A stretch of 64,000 nt of DNA from assembly GCF_000786695.1 (NCBI RefSeq), contig NZ_CP009962.1:2108001-2172000 (forward strand). Reading direction: 5' to 3'. Under the pieces are notes generated by a model. It was not told the DNA's origin, ran no database searches, and worked only from the letters and a program-made list of their open reading frames with translations. This document shows, in pieces, positions 39,514-49,426 of this stretch. Each line of letters starts with the position of its first letter. Within the stretch, counting starts at the first letter, position 1. The stretch is from Collimonas arenae (GTDB taxonomy: Bacteria; Pseudomonadota; Gammaproteobacteria; Burkholderiales; Burkholderiaceae_D). The position numbers were made by a program, and so were the translations under genes.

Positions 39514-40556
39514 TCAGTTGTTCAATGTCGTGATTTTATCGTGCCACGCCTCCTTTCCATCGATTAAAGTTTGCATCGGTGTCCGGCCGCAACACATCTT
39601 GCCTTGATGTGTGCGGTCGTTGTTGTAGTAAGCCAGCCATTCATCGAGATCGTTTTGCAGTTCGTCAATCGATCGATAAATTTTGCGTCGGAAGGTGACC
39701 TGGTAAAACTCCTGCAGAATAGTTTATTAAAGCGCTCGCAGATGCCGTTAGTCTGCGGATGGCGTACTTTGGTTTTAGTGTGTTCGATATCGTTCAGAGC
39801 GAGATAGAGCTGATAGTCATGCGCTTCCGGCCTGCCACAGTATTCCGTGCCGCGATCGGTGAGTACACGGATCAATCCCATGTCCTGCTCTGCCAGGAGC
39901 GGCAAGACCCGGTCGTTCAACAAATCAGCAGCGGTAATCGGCGTCTTCGTAGTGTAGAGCTTGGCTGCAGCCCACTTCGAATAGGTATCGACGAAGGTCT
40001 GCTATAAATGCGTCCCACGCCCTTGATGGTGCCAACATAGAACGTATCCTGACTGCCGAGATAACCTGGATGGGCCGTTTCAATCTCGCCGTGAGCCACG
40101 TCGTCTTCCTGTTTCCTCTCCAGCGGCTACGACTTGCGCTTCAGTGAGCACGTCACCGGTTTCGGCAACATGGCGCTCTAGCGTCAATAGCCGCTTCTTG
40201 AATGACTCCAGATCGCGACGCAGACAGACCGACCGAACACCGGAGGGAGAAACAAAAATACCGCGTTTACGCAGTTCGTTCGATACGCGGACCTGGCCAA
40301 AGGCCGGCTGTTCCAATGCGAACGCCACAACCGCTGTTTCCGTTGCTTCTTCCACGCGATTTCTGAGATTAGGTTACTTGCGATTGGCATCGATTAGAGC
40401 ATCGACGCCGCCGGCTTCCATTGCCGTTTGATAGCGATAAAACGTGTCGCGGGAAAATCCCATCACCTTGCAGGCACGGGATACGTTGCCAAGCTCTGTC
40501 GCCAGATTCAACAGGCCGACTTTGTGCTTAATGACATTCTGAGGAACACTACTCAT
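39514..40556 (-). pseudogene. IS481-family transposase, multiply broken
   Basis: Read from the ATG at 40556 (MSSVPQNVIKHKVGLLNL) to the stop at 39514, the pieces form one IS481 transposase: HTH part, then TFVDTYSKW..., TDRGTEYCG and CERF of the DDE core, ending WHDKITTLNN. It is interrupted by a TAA in place of a Lys codon after DANRK (near 40374), a frame shift before HGEIETAHPG (near 40100), one after GVGRIY (near 40000) and one after CERFNK (near 39720). TGTCAGGTCAAATTCAG at 39501 may be one end; the other end was not found. Confidence 0.8.
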
Positions 40557-41248
40557 GGGGTTACTCCTTGGGCGCTTACGCGCTGGTTTAATAAAGATTC
40601 GCACCTCTATCAAACCGGGTAACCCCACCCTTTGGCAAGGCCTTACTGTACGATCAAGTTGGAACTACTACAAAGTCAATGTAACGCAATGGCAATTTTT
40701 GTATAGGATTTTTGAATTGATGACTGCATGTGTTGCTCCCTATCTGTATTTGGAAGTAAAGGTGAGGAAACCTTCAACTCATACCGTCATAGGCCAGGTT
40801 TTATTCCCGACGCATAGATTTTTATTTGAAAACGTGTCTTAACAGTGCGTACTCTATCAACGCTTAGTTTATGGATCTGAAGTCAAGCGAAGGCCGGCCC
40901 AGATAACAATATTTCGTTTTTTTTCTACGTTGTCTTCCCGCACACAATAATCTCCGCCTTGGACATGGCGATAGGATTGTTGGTCATCATCATTGTCCTC
41001 AGAAATAGGCCGTGAGTCGGACGATAAGATCGTCCGCAGACAGGATTGCGCTCGCGTAGGCCGGCATGTTGGCGTTAATACCTAGATTTCTGGCATCCCT
41101 AGCATTGCTAGCACCCGGCTGGACAGCCAGCTAGACTGCCTCGCGCTCAGAAAAGAATCATCCTTCACTTGCCATGTAATACCTCCGATAGTGACATCAT
41201 ACCTATCGGAAGTATCCTTCAAACTGTTGGGGCGGACAGACATCAACC
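40557..41248. other. Region between the IS481 remnant and the AraC gene
   Basis: 692 bases with no supported gene. A frame of 69 codons on the minus strand (41082-41291) overlaps the 3' end of the AraC gene and is probably chance. Composition is mixed; it appears to be debris. Confidence 0.4.
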
Positions 41249-42259
41249 TTACGTTTCCTTTTGAAATGTTTTTGGTGTGGTCCCTGTCCAACGCAAGAAT
41301 GCGCGTTGAAAGGAGCTTTGTTCCGTATAGCCCAGTAATTGCGCTACGTCAGTCAGTTGCAGGTTTGGATCGCGCAAATACTGTTCCGCCATATGTTTAC
41401 GAATATCGTCCAGGAGTTCACGAAAGGCTGTTTGATGTTCATGAAGGCGCCGCCGTAGAGTCCGAGGCGTGATGGAAAGCGCACTCGCGACCTGCTCAAG
41501 CCCTGGCTCACCGCTGTGAATCAGATTTGCTATGCAGCGCCGGACATGCATCACAAATTTGCTTTCCTTCGGTAATTGCGCCAGAAATCCTTCGGCCTGT
41601 TTTTCCAGGATATGGATCAATGTCGCGTCAGGCTGGCGCAGGGGCAAATTCAAATTTTCTATCGGTGTGCGCAAGGTCGTCGCGGGCTGATTAAACGATA
41701 CATTGCATCCGAAGAAATCCGTGTAGAGGCTGATGTCAGGCGGCTCGGAATTGACAAAGCAAACTTCTTTCAGGCGTGGCGTTCCATCGGCTATTTCACA
41801 AGCTATTTTATACAGTGCGGCAATTCCAAATTCGTGAGAGAGCCTGTCTTGATCTTGTGTTTTATGTCCAGACCATTTCAATATCAGATCGGAGCCGTCG
41901 ACCAGAGTTTGCATGGAATACCCGTCCGCTTCATATAGAAGACGCTCGTATTCTTGAAAACGCAGCAATGCCAATCCAAGATTGGGGCAGGAAGCAATGA
42001 TATAGCCGAGCACCCCGTAATGATCTGTTCTGATCGTTTGCCCTAATTTCAGGCCGAGGTAAGGATCTTTCAGATGCGTTGCCGCGGCTTGCAAAAAGGA
42101 GCGCCAGAGCTGCATGGGATAACGCAAAAGCATGTGATCGACGGGTTCGGGTTCAGCCACGCCAAGCAGCGTCGAAGCATCGACCCCTTTATTTTTTAAG
42201 TATTCAAATAGCGTTCGGACATAAGCGCTGGAAATAAATCCGCCTGCAGAGGTAGTCAA
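41249..42259 (-). CDS. AraC-family transcriptional regulator
   Basis: A 336-residue regulator of the OruR/FeaR-like group. Residues 15-205 match the arabinose-binding-type N-terminal domain (PF12625 pattern, YVRTLFEYLKNKGVDASTLLGV...LRYPMQLWRSFLQAA). Residues 235-335 form the AraC double HTH (ASALSITPRTLRRRLHEHQTAF and LTDVAQLLGYTEQSSFQRAF). It is transcribed away from the adhesin gene across a 1.2-kb AT-rich region. It could regulate the adhesin, but nothing in the sequence shows it. Confidence 0.9.
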   Translation of the reverse strand: MTTSAGGFISSAYVRTLFEYLKNKGVDASTLLGVAEPEPVDHMLLRYPMQLWRSFLQAAATHLKDPYLGLKLGQTIRTDHYGVLGYIIASCPNLGLALLRFQEYERLLYEADGYSMQTLVDGSDLILKWSGHKTQDQDRLSHEFGIAALYKIACEIADGTPRLKEVCFVNSEPPDISLYTDFFGCNVSFNQPATTLRTPIENLNLPLRQPDATLIHILEKQAEGFLAQLPKESKFVMHVRRCIANLIHSGEPGLEQVASALSITPRTLRRRLHEHQTAFRELLDDIRKHMAEQYLRDPNLQLTDVAQLLGYTEQSSFQRAFLRWTGTTPKTFQKET

Positions 42260-43363
42260 TTATTATCCTTCAATGAAATGGCCAAGCGCTGTTGTTAAGG
42301 CGGAATTGATTCTGTTGCCTTAATGCAGTGCTGAAAACCAGACATAGTAATTTATTGTATTGTTATCAACGAAATAAAATTATGCATTTTTGCAAATTGA
42401 AGTTATTAATTTTTATTGCTGTAAGCGCCAATTTAAATATCTAATTTAGTAATCAAGTGTTTAATTTTTTCAATATGAAGATAATGTGAAAACGTCTCTG
42501 CGATATTAATTGTAATAAAGTGAAATATATTATTAATATTTTTCTTCGCTCTTCTTAAAGGCGTATTCGTATTTGATGTTATTTCAATGAGTTAATGATA
42601 AGAGTTGTTGTTTTTGTTGCACTTGTTTTGTTAAAAATTCCTTCAACGAGGCAAGAGGCCGTGTCCACTTTTGAATGATGTTGCGCAAGGCCTGGTAGAA
42701 GAGTTTGATGAGCGCATAGTCTGGACTCCCTCTCCTGAATATCCCAATGTAACGTTAGTGACTGTGGTCATCAATGCTCGATGATCGAACCCCCCCATTA
42801 GATCAGGTCTGATACATACGCCTATCTCTCTTCTAAGCATTCTTTCTGGGGACATAGACCATCGTCCTAGGATTACTTGCACCGTGATAAGAAGCTGTAA
42901 ATAATAATCAAGTCATCGTACAACGGTGTATTAAAAGTCCTACAAAATTCCATGCGGGAAATTGTTTGTCGGCGCGATTTAACAATCGTTTACGTTTCAT
43001 TTTGATGAATATTTATTTGCCACTTTGAAAGATTTTTGCACGCCATAACAAATGGTATAAACAATTTATTAAGCATCCCGCTAGCTTAATTTTCATCGGC
43101 TTTCTCTCTGAGTTTCGTCCTTTATTTGACATCGATCTAAAAATATTTTTAGTTCTACGATTGTCAGAAATCCTGCAACTTCTTTATCCCAATCGATCAA
43201 ATTTGGACATAAATGTTAATTAATTTGTCCACTTTTGCCAATATTTCCCGTTGCGTCCCGCTTAGCATCCCGTCCGTCAGCGAATGTTATTTTTTATGGA
43301 AATTTTAAGACCTTCACGCTTTTCTACTTTGTGTTTCAAGGCCAAAAAATATTTTCTCAAGAA
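42260..43363. other. AT-rich region upstream of the adhesin
   Basis: About 1.1 kb, strongly AT-rich compared with the rest of the window, with many short A and T tracts (for example 42361-42560). It contains a 165-base IS256 remnant and otherwise no supported gene. Such DNA is often silenced by H-NS-like proteins and serves as a long regulatory leader. Confidence 0.6.
42584..42748 (-). pseudogene. IS256-family transposase remnant (C-terminal end)
   Basis: On the minus strand an open segment ends at 42584. It reads GIFRRGSPDYALIKLFYQAL, RNIIQKWTRPLASLKEFLT and a Gln-rich tail. This lines up with the IS256 transposase end (NRGAFPNDEAVFKLLYLAI then KKWTMPIRDW). Only about 55 codons remain; the DDE core is gone. 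Confidence 0.55.
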
Positions 43364-43492
43364 ATGAAAAATTCATGGAAAAGACACTTCCGCGACAGCA
43401 AGGCAGTGGCTAGCTGCGAGGCGAAATATGTTGAGGAAATGCTGCTGGAAGTAGTGGCAATAAATGACGATGAACGTGGAGAAGGACAATGA
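43364..43492 (+). CDS. Possible 42-residue upstream peptide coupled to the adhesin gene
   Basis: An ATG at 43364 opens a 42-codon frame (MKNSWKRHFRDSKAVASCEA..., ending DDERGEGQ) whose TGA overlaps the adhesin ATG as ATGA. The peptide is charged and soluble, without a signal sequence. Its own ribosome site is weak (AAGAA). It may be a real small protein or a leader frame that couples translation of the adhesin. Confidence 0.35.
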   Translation: MKNSWKRHFRDSKAVASCEAKYVEEMLLEVVAINDDERGEGQ

Positions 43493-46400
43493 ACAAAATA
43501 TATCGCAGTATCTGGAACGAGTCTCTAGGCACGTGGGTTGCCGTAAGTGAACTAGCGTCAACATCTGGCAAACGGAGCGCCAAAAATGAAGTGATCATTG
43601 GCAATGATATTGCACAAGCTTTCAAGCGATTCGCTCTGGTTACCTTGGTTGCGGCCCTCGGCGTTTTTGCTGGAGCGCCAACATACGCTGCATCGATTGG
43701 TAATGCACAAGGATGGACTGTTTCTAACGGTCTGACCACGAGTACCACTGGCCTTTATGGCGGTGTCCAAGCAGCGAGTAACACTGGCGTCGTGATCGCG
43801 GGTGACGACGATTGCATCGGTCTGAATACTACTCGAAGTACATTTAGTACAAGTGCGGTGAGTTGGCTAACCAGTCTTACTCAACAAACGACTGCGGTCA
43901 ACTATGCCACCCCATCCAACGGTGATGCTGCGTTGATTGACGCTCCATCTACCGCTACTACGGCTACTGCCGCAAACAGTGGTGCCAATGCGTTCGGCTA
44001 TAGTTCCTTGGCGATGGGATGCGCAAATAATGCGTATGGTGCCGGTGCAAGTGCCGTTGGGATGAACAATACGGCCAGTGGTGCGGCAAGTACTGCGATG
44101 GGCATTGCGAACACAGCATCTGGTGCCGGGAGTGTTGCCATGGGGGCTTACAACCAAGCAACGGGACAAGGCAGTACGGCCACAGGTATTGGTTCGCAGG
44201 CGACTAATCGTGGTGCCATCGCAATGGGATATGGCGGCACTGGTACCCCTGCAAATGCTACGATTGCATCGGGGGCGAACTCAATCGCCTTAGGAGGAAA
44301 CGCTACGCAGGGTGCTCAAGCCACGGGTAGCGACAGCATCGCGATTGGAAGTCAGGCTTCAGCTGGAGGGACAGCAGCCGTGAGTAATGCAGTGGCGATT
44401 GGTACTGGTGCTCAAGTTATCTCTGCGGTTGGTACTGGTTCTACAGCGCTTGGTAGCGGAGCGACAGTGGGCGCGGCCGAGTTGGCGAATCAGACCACAA
44501 GTGCCGCTGCCGGATCGGCCACTTATGCTTATGGCGCTGGCGCTGCATCTTGGGTAGGTGATGGTGCGTCGGCTAGTGGGGTTGTATCTATTGGTTCTGT
44601 CGGTGCAGAGAAACGGATTGTAAATGTAGCTCCTGGACGGATTAATGCAAGCAGCACTGACGCTGTAAACGGCAGTCAATTGTTCTCTATAGGGTCCTCG
44701 GTAAATAGCCAGATTGTTTCGTTGTCAACTTCTACTTCGACCGGCATCACTTCGCTGTCGACTGGCTTGAGCACCATGAACAGCAACGTGACTTCGTTGT
44801 CGACCTCAGCCTCGACAGGTATCACCTCGTTGTCGACTGGTCTGAGCACTACGAACAGCAATGTGACTTCCTTGTCGACCTCGGTTTCAACTAGTATCAC
44901 TTCGCTGTCGACTGGTCTGAGCACCACGAACAGCAACGTGACTTCGTTGTCGACCTCAGCCTCGACCGGTATCACCTCGTTGTCGACTGGTCTGAGCACT
45001 ACGAACGGCAATGTGACTTCCTTGTCGACCTCGGCTTCGACTGGTATCACTTCGCTGTCCACTGGTCTGAGCACCACTAACAGCAACGTGACTTCGCTGT
45101 CGACGTCGGTCTCGACCGGCATCAGCACCAACGCCAGCAACATTGGTTCGTTGTCGACTGGTCTGAGCACCACTAACAGCAACGTGACTTCGCTGTCGAC
45201 GTCGGCCTCGACGGGCATCAGCACCAACGCCAGCAACATCGGCTCGTTGTCTACTGGCCTGAGCACGGCAACCAGTGGCATCTCGTCCTTGTCTACGGGT
45301 CTGAGTGCGACCAATGGTAATGTCATTTCATTGTCTACCTCGACTTCGACCGGAATCGCATCCTTGTCAACAGGCGTGGCGAATTCCGTTCAGTATGACA
45401 ATCCTGGTCATACCAGCGTTACCTTGGGAGGTGCCGGAGCCACAACGCCCGTTACTCTGACGAATGTTGCGGCTGGCGTGAATCCGACTGATGCAGTGAA
45501 TTTCAGTCAGCTGTCGTCTTTATCGTCGTCGACATCGACAGGTTTGAGCACGACCAACAGTAATGTGGCTTCGCTATCGACCTCGACTTCGACCGGCCTG
45601 AGCACAGCGGCAAGCGGTATTTCTTCGCTGTCGACGGGCTTGAGCACAACGAACAGTAATGTGAATTCATTGTCGACATCGACATCGACCGGCCTGAGCA
45701 CAGCGGCGAGCGGTATTTCTTCGCTGTCGACGGGTTTGAGCACAACGAACAGCAATGTGGATTCGCTGTCTACATCAACTTCGGCAGGCCTGAGTACGAC
45801 CAACAGCACGGTCGCTTCCCTGTCGACATCGACGTCGACCGGCCTGAGCACAGCGGCGAGCGGTATTTCTTCGCTGTCGACGGGCTTGAGCACAACGAAT
45901 AGCAATGTGGACTCGCTGTCTACATCAACATCGACGGGCCTGAGTACGACCAACAGCACGGTAGCTTCACTGTCGACATCAACGTCGACCGGCCTGAGCA
46001 CAGCGGCAAGCGGTATTTCTTCGCTGTCGACGGGTTTGAGCACAACGAACAGTAATGTGAATTCATTGTCGACATCGACATCGACCGGCCTGAGTACGGC
46101 GGCGAGTGGTATTTCCTCGCTGTCGACGGGTTTGAACACAACGAACAGCAATGTGGACTCGCTATCTACATCAACTTCGACAGGCCTGAGTACGACCAAC
46201 AGCACGGTCGCTTCCTTGTCGACATCGACATCGACCGGCCTGAGTACGGCGGCAAGCGGTATTTCTTCGCTGTCGACGGGCTTGAGCACAACGAACAGTA
46301 ATGTGGACTCGTTGTCTACATCAACTTCGACAGGCCTGAGCACGGCGGCGAGCGGTATTTCTTCGCTGTCGACGGGTTTGAGCACAACGAACAGCAATGT

Positions 46401-48513
46401 GGATTCGCTGTCTACATCAACTTCGACAGGCCTGAGTACGACCAACAGCACGGTCGCTTCCCTGTCGACATCGACGTCGACCGGTCTGAGCACAGCGGCG
46501 AGCGGTATTTCTTCGCTGTCGACGGGCTTGAGCACAACGAACAGCAATGTGGACTCGCTGTCTACATCAACTTCGACAGGCCTGAGTACGACCAACAGCA
46601 CGGTAGCTTCCTTGTCGACCTCGACGTCGACCGGTCTGAGCACAGCGGCAAGTGGTATTTCTTCGCTGTCGACGGGCTTGAGCACAACGAACAGTAATGT
46701 GAATTCATTGTCGACATCGACATCGACCGGCCTGAGCACAGCGGCGAGTGGTATTTCCTCGCTGTCGACAGGCTTGAGCACAACGAATAGCAATGTGGAC
46801 TCGTTGTCTACATCAACTTCGACTGGCCTGAGTACGACCAACAGCACGGTAGCTTCCTTGTCGACATCGACGTCGACCGGCCTGAGCACAGCGGCGAGCG
46901 GTATTTCTTCGTTGTCGACAGGCTTGAGCACAACGAACAGCAATGTGGACTCGTTGTCTACATCAACTTCGACAGGCCTGAGTACGACCAACAGCACGGT
47001 AGCTTCCTTGTCGACATCGACGTCGACCGGCCTGAGCACAGCGGCGAGCGGTATTTCTTCGTTGTCGACAGGCTTGAGCACAACGAACAGCAATGTGGAC
47101 TCGTTGTCTACGTCAACTTCGACGGGCCTGAGTACGACCAACAGCACGGTAGCTTCCTTGTCGACCTCGACGTCGACCGGCCTGAGCACAGCGGCAAGCG
47201 GTATTTCTTCGCTGTCGACGGGTTTGAGCACAACGAACAGCAATGTGAACTCGTTGTCTACATCAACATCGACGGGCCTGAGTACGACCAACAGCACGGT
47301 AGCTTCACTGTCGACATCAACGTCGACCGGTCTGAGCACAGCGGCGAGCGGTATTTCTTCGCTGTCGACAGGCTTGAGCACAACCAATAGCAATGTCGCA
47401 TCGTTGTCGACCGGTCTGAGCGCAACGAATAGCACTGTGGCGTCGTTGTCTACTTCTGCATCGACGGGTATTTCGTCGCTGTCGACCGGCTTGAGCTCGA
47501 CGAACAGCAACGTGACATCACTGTCGACTTCAACTTCGACCGGCCTGAGCACGACCAACAGCAATGTCAGCTCCCTGTCTACTTCCACATCGACGGGACT
47601 GAGTACCGCCACTAGCAGCATCAGCTCTCTGTCGACTGGTTTGAGCAGCACCAACAGCAATATTGCCTCGTTGTCGACAAGCGTTGCACCGCTGATAGCG
47701 AACAGCACCTATGCGGCGAATGCCGGAATGGCGATCGGCGCCACGCTGATCGGCGCCAGCAACGGCGACGGTACGGCGCAGACGCAAGGCGTATCGGGAA
47801 CGGCGATTAAATCGGTGGTCGTAGCGACTTGTGGTTCAGCCAATGGCATCGACAGCACTTCGTCCGGATTGTGCGCCAAGGCGACCCAGGATGGCGCGAG
47901 TGCCTATGGTTCCAATGCGCAAGCGACCGCCGCGAATACCACTGCGGTGGGCTTCCGCGCGTTAGCTTCCTCGGCTGGTGCAGTTGCTCTCGGCTACAAC
48001 GCCCAGGCAACCGGCGATCCGACCGTGGCCATTGGCTACAACTCGCTGGCGGCAGGCAATAACTCGGTAGCGCTTGGCGCCAACGCCCAGGCGGTCGCCG
48101 ACAACTCTATCGCCTTGGGCGCAGGTTCTGTGGCGGATCAGGCGAATACGGTGTCGGTGGGTTCTGCCGGCAACGAACGTCGGATCACCAACGTTGCTGC
48201 GGGCGTTAATCCGACCGATGCGGTCAATGTGTCGCAATTGAACAATGTGCAGAACCAGCTTGGCAACGTCCAGCGCATCGCTTATTCGGGTATCGCCATG
48301 AGCATGGCGATGTCAGGTGCGGTCATGCCGACGCTGGAGGCTGGCGACAAGGGTGTCGGCGTCGGGCTGGGTTCCTACCGGGGTTATGGCGCGTTGGCTT
48401 TGCAGTTCAAGGCGATCAGTAAAACCGGAAACAGTGCCTGGGGAGGCGGCATCAGTACTACTACTGGTGGCAACGTCGGCCTCAACATCGGTATCGGCTT
48501 CAAGTGGAAATAA
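43489..48513 (+). CDS. Trimeric autotransporter adhesin (YadA-like)
   Basis: A 1674-residue type Vc secretion protein. Residues 1-24 are the extended signal peptide region (MNKIYRSIWNESLGTWVAVS), followed by a hydrophobic signal to about 69. The YadA-type head repeats (for example GAGSVAMGAYNQATGQG, about residues 160-300) are followed by a neck (about 375-400), a first stalk (about 409-630), a second neck-like connector (631-675), a long repeat stalk (675-1400), a second head (1405-1560), a neck (1563-1585) and the YadA anchor (1597-1674, ending GIGFKWK). GGAGAAGGA precedes the start. It should form a trimeric surface fibre for attachment to hosts, surfaces or other cells. No accessory chaperone is nearby. 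Confidence 0.95.
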   Translation: MNKIYRSIWNESLGTWVAVSELASTSGKRSAKNEVIIGNDIAQAFKRFALVTLVAALGVFAGAPTYAASIGNAQGWTVSNGLTTSTTGLYGGVQAASNTGVVIAGDDDCIGLNTTRSTFSTSAVSWLTSLTQQTTAVNYATPSNGDAALIDAPSTATTATAANSGANAFGYSSLAMGCANNAYGAGASAVGMNNTASGAASTAMGIANTASGAGSVAMGAYNQATGQGSTATGIGSQATNRGAIAMGYGGTGTPANATIASGANSIALGGNATQGAQATGSDSIAIGSQASAGGTAAVSNAVAIGTGAQVISAVGTGSTALGSGATVGAAELANQTTSAAAGSATYAYGAGAASWVGDGASASGVVSIGSVGAEKRIVNVAPGRINASSTDAVNGSQLFSIGSSVNSQIVSLSTSTSTGITSLSTGLSTMNSNVTSLSTSASTGITSLSTGLSTTNSNVTSLSTSVSTSITSLSTGLSTTNSNVTSLSTSASTGITSLSTGLSTTNGNVTSLSTSASTGITSLSTGLSTTNSNVTSLSTSVSTGISTNASNIGSLSTGLSTTNSNVTSLSTSASTGISTNASNIGSLSTGLSTATSGISSLSTGLSATNGNVISLSTSTSTGIASLSTGVANSVQYDNPGHTSVTLGGAGATTPVTLTNVAAGVNPTDAVNFSQLSSLSSSTSTGLSTTNSNVASLSTSTSTGLSTAASGISSLSTGLSTTNSNVNSLSTSTSTGLSTAASGISSLSTGLSTTNSNVDSLSTSTSAGLSTTNSTVASLSTSTSTGLSTAASGISSLSTGLSTTNSNVDSLSTSTSTGLSTTNSTVASLSTSTSTGLSTAASGISSLSTGLSTTNSNVNSLSTSTSTGLSTAASGISSLSTGLNTTNSNVDSLSTSTSTGLSTTNSTVASLSTSTSTGLSTAASGISSLSTGLSTTNSNVDSLSTSTSTGLSTAASGISSLSTGLSTTNSNVDSLSTSTSTGLSTTNSTVASLSTSTSTGLSTAASGISSLSTGLSTTNSNVDSLSTSTSTGLSTTNSTVASLSTSTSTGLSTAASGISSLSTGLSTTNSNVNSLSTSTSTGLSTAASGISSLSTGLSTTNSNVDSLSTSTSTGLSTTNSTVASLSTSTSTGLSTAASGISSLSTGLSTTNSNVDSLSTSTSTGLSTTNSTVASLSTSTSTGLSTAASGISSLSTGLSTTNSNVDSLSTSTSTGLSTTNSTVASLSTSTSTGLSTAASGISSLSTGLSTTNSNVNSLSTSTSTGLSTTNSTVASLSTSTSTGLSTAASGISSLSTGLSTTNSNVASLSTGLSATNSTVASLSTSASTGISSLSTGLSSTNSNVTSLSTSTSTGLSTTNSNVSSLSTSTSTGLSTATSSISSLSTGLSSTNSNIASLSTSVAPLIANSTYAANAGMAIGATLIGASNGDGTAQTQGVSGTAIKSVVVATCGSANGIDSTSSGLCAKATQDGASAYGSNAQATAANTTAVGFRALASSAGAVALGYNAQATGDPTVAIGYNSLAAGNNSVALGANAQAVADNSIALGAGSVADQANTVSVGSAGNERRITNVAAGVNPTDAVNVSQLNNVQNQLGNVQRIAYSGIAMSMAMSGAVMPTLEAGDKGVGVGLGSYRGYGALALQFKAISKTGNSAWGGGISTTTGGNVGLNIGIGFKWK
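44713..47690 (+). repeat. In-frame stalk repeats of the adhesin gene
   Basis: The modules are SLSTSTSTGLSTAASGIS (18 codons), SLSTGLSTTNSNVD (14) and SLSTSTSTGLSTTNSTVA (18). The AASGI module occurs 14 times between 45616 and 47350, with spacings of exactly 150 bp (9 times) or 96 bp (4 times); 96 is the unit lacking the third module. The first part (44713-45340) uses less regular, related units (TSLSTGLSTTNSNV). Positions were read directly. Confidence 0.95.
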
Positions 48514-48538
48514 GATTTTCTGTCAGGTAAGCAAATCT

Positions 48539-48566
48539 GCGCGGGCATGATCTTTCATGTCCGCGC
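48539..48566 (+). terminator. Hairpin after the adhesin gene
   Basis: GCGCGGGCATGA (48539-48550) pairs with TCATGTCCGCGC (48555-48566), with one G-T wobble and a 4-base loop, 25 bases after the stop. There is no T tract. Confidence 0.6.
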
Positions 48567-48688
48567 GAATTGAGGCGCAGCGATGTTCATAATTTTAAGC
48601 AAACTTTACTAGTTCGACTAATTACTATTTTTTGATGCGGAATTGTCGCTTTAAATCAATTCCGTAATTTCATCTATAGAAACTTATC

Positions 48689-49114
48689 ATGATTCTTCAA
48701 GACGTACAGTGGGAAAAATTGGAACCGTTGTTGCTGGGCAAAGAGGGTGACTGTGGGGTCAATGGCCGTGACAATCGCCTATTTATCGATGCAGTACTAT
48801 GGCGAGTGACTGAGCAGCGTGCGTGGAATAAATTACCTGCTAGATTCGGGAAATGGAATACTGTTTACATCCGCTTCAAGCGATGGAATGTAAGTGGCGT
48901 CTGGCGCCGTTTAGTAGAGGATTTGCATAGTGCGCCGGAATTACAGGCGTTAATGCAGACAATTGCTGCATATGGGGATGAAATGATTTGTCAGTTGGTG
49001 CAGAAGTCAGCTCGAAAAGATCAGCGGGATAGATATAGCGTGCTTGTTCGGCGAGGAGACAGTGTGCACCAGCATCGGCGTAATCCTGACCCTAAAATAT
49101 CGATTCCGTACTAA
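48689..49114 (+). CDS. Solitary DUF4096 (IS5-type transposase HTH) protein, copy 2
   Basis: A 141-residue protein with the same DUF4096 domain as the gene at 26516 (VQWEKLEPLLLGKEGDCG, RDNRLFIDAVLW, LPARFGKWNTVYIRFKRWN). The DDE catalytic domain is missing, and the C-terminus after residue 110 (RKDQRDRYSVLVRRGDSVHQHRRNPDP) differs entirely from copy 1. No inverted repeats flank it; a clean terminator follows. It may be a decayed IS or a domesticated DNA-binding protein. Its position directly after the adhesin gene could be regulatory, but that is speculation. Confidence 0.7.
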   Translation: MILQDVQWEKLEPLLLGKEGDCGVNGRDNRLFIDAVLWRVTEQRAWNKLPARFGKWNTVYIRFKRWNVSGVWRRLVEDLHSAPELQALMQTIAAYGDEMICQLVQKSARKDQRDRYSVLVRRGDSVHQHRRNPDPKISIPY

Positions 49115-49159
49115 TTTAGGGAGCGAGTCATAATCGGTAAAGTACATTAAGAACTAAAT

Positions 49160-49191
49160 AAAACGCCCTGTTAATCGGGGCGTTTTGTTTT
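49160..49191 (+). terminator. Intrinsic terminator
   Basis: AAAACGCCC (49160-49168) and GGGCGTTTT (49178-49186), then GTTTTT. It follows the DUF4096 gene by 46 bases. Confidence 0.8.
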
Positions 49192-49426
49192 TCCAGGCTC
49201 CATAATTCACTTAATCGGGATCACCAATTTGCCGCGACGATGCCGGACATAGTGTGCCGTTATCGCTGCAGTTTAATGCTTAAATTGATCCCGGGCTGCC
49301 ATCATCCGGTCAAACTCTTCTTTGTCGGTTGCCTTACAGATTGGAAGTTTTCAGCACGAATAGTGAAGATCAAACACTCATCACGATTTCGATCTTCAAA
49401 TGCTGTGGCATTGATGGTCGCTAAGT

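Noticed and set aside
41082..41291. A 69-codon minus-strand frame overlapping the AraC 3' end
   Set aside because: It overlaps a well-supported gene and lacks a ribosome site.
44713..47690. CRISPR array
   Set aside because: The repeats are contiguous, in frame and coding; there are no unique spacers and no cas genes in the window.
45507..47708. A 733-codon open frame antisense to the adhesin stalk
   Set aside because: It is the reverse reading of a stop-poor, strictly periodic repeat; its product is a periodic Leu/Val/Pro pattern with no domain or ribosome site. The sense gene is well supported.
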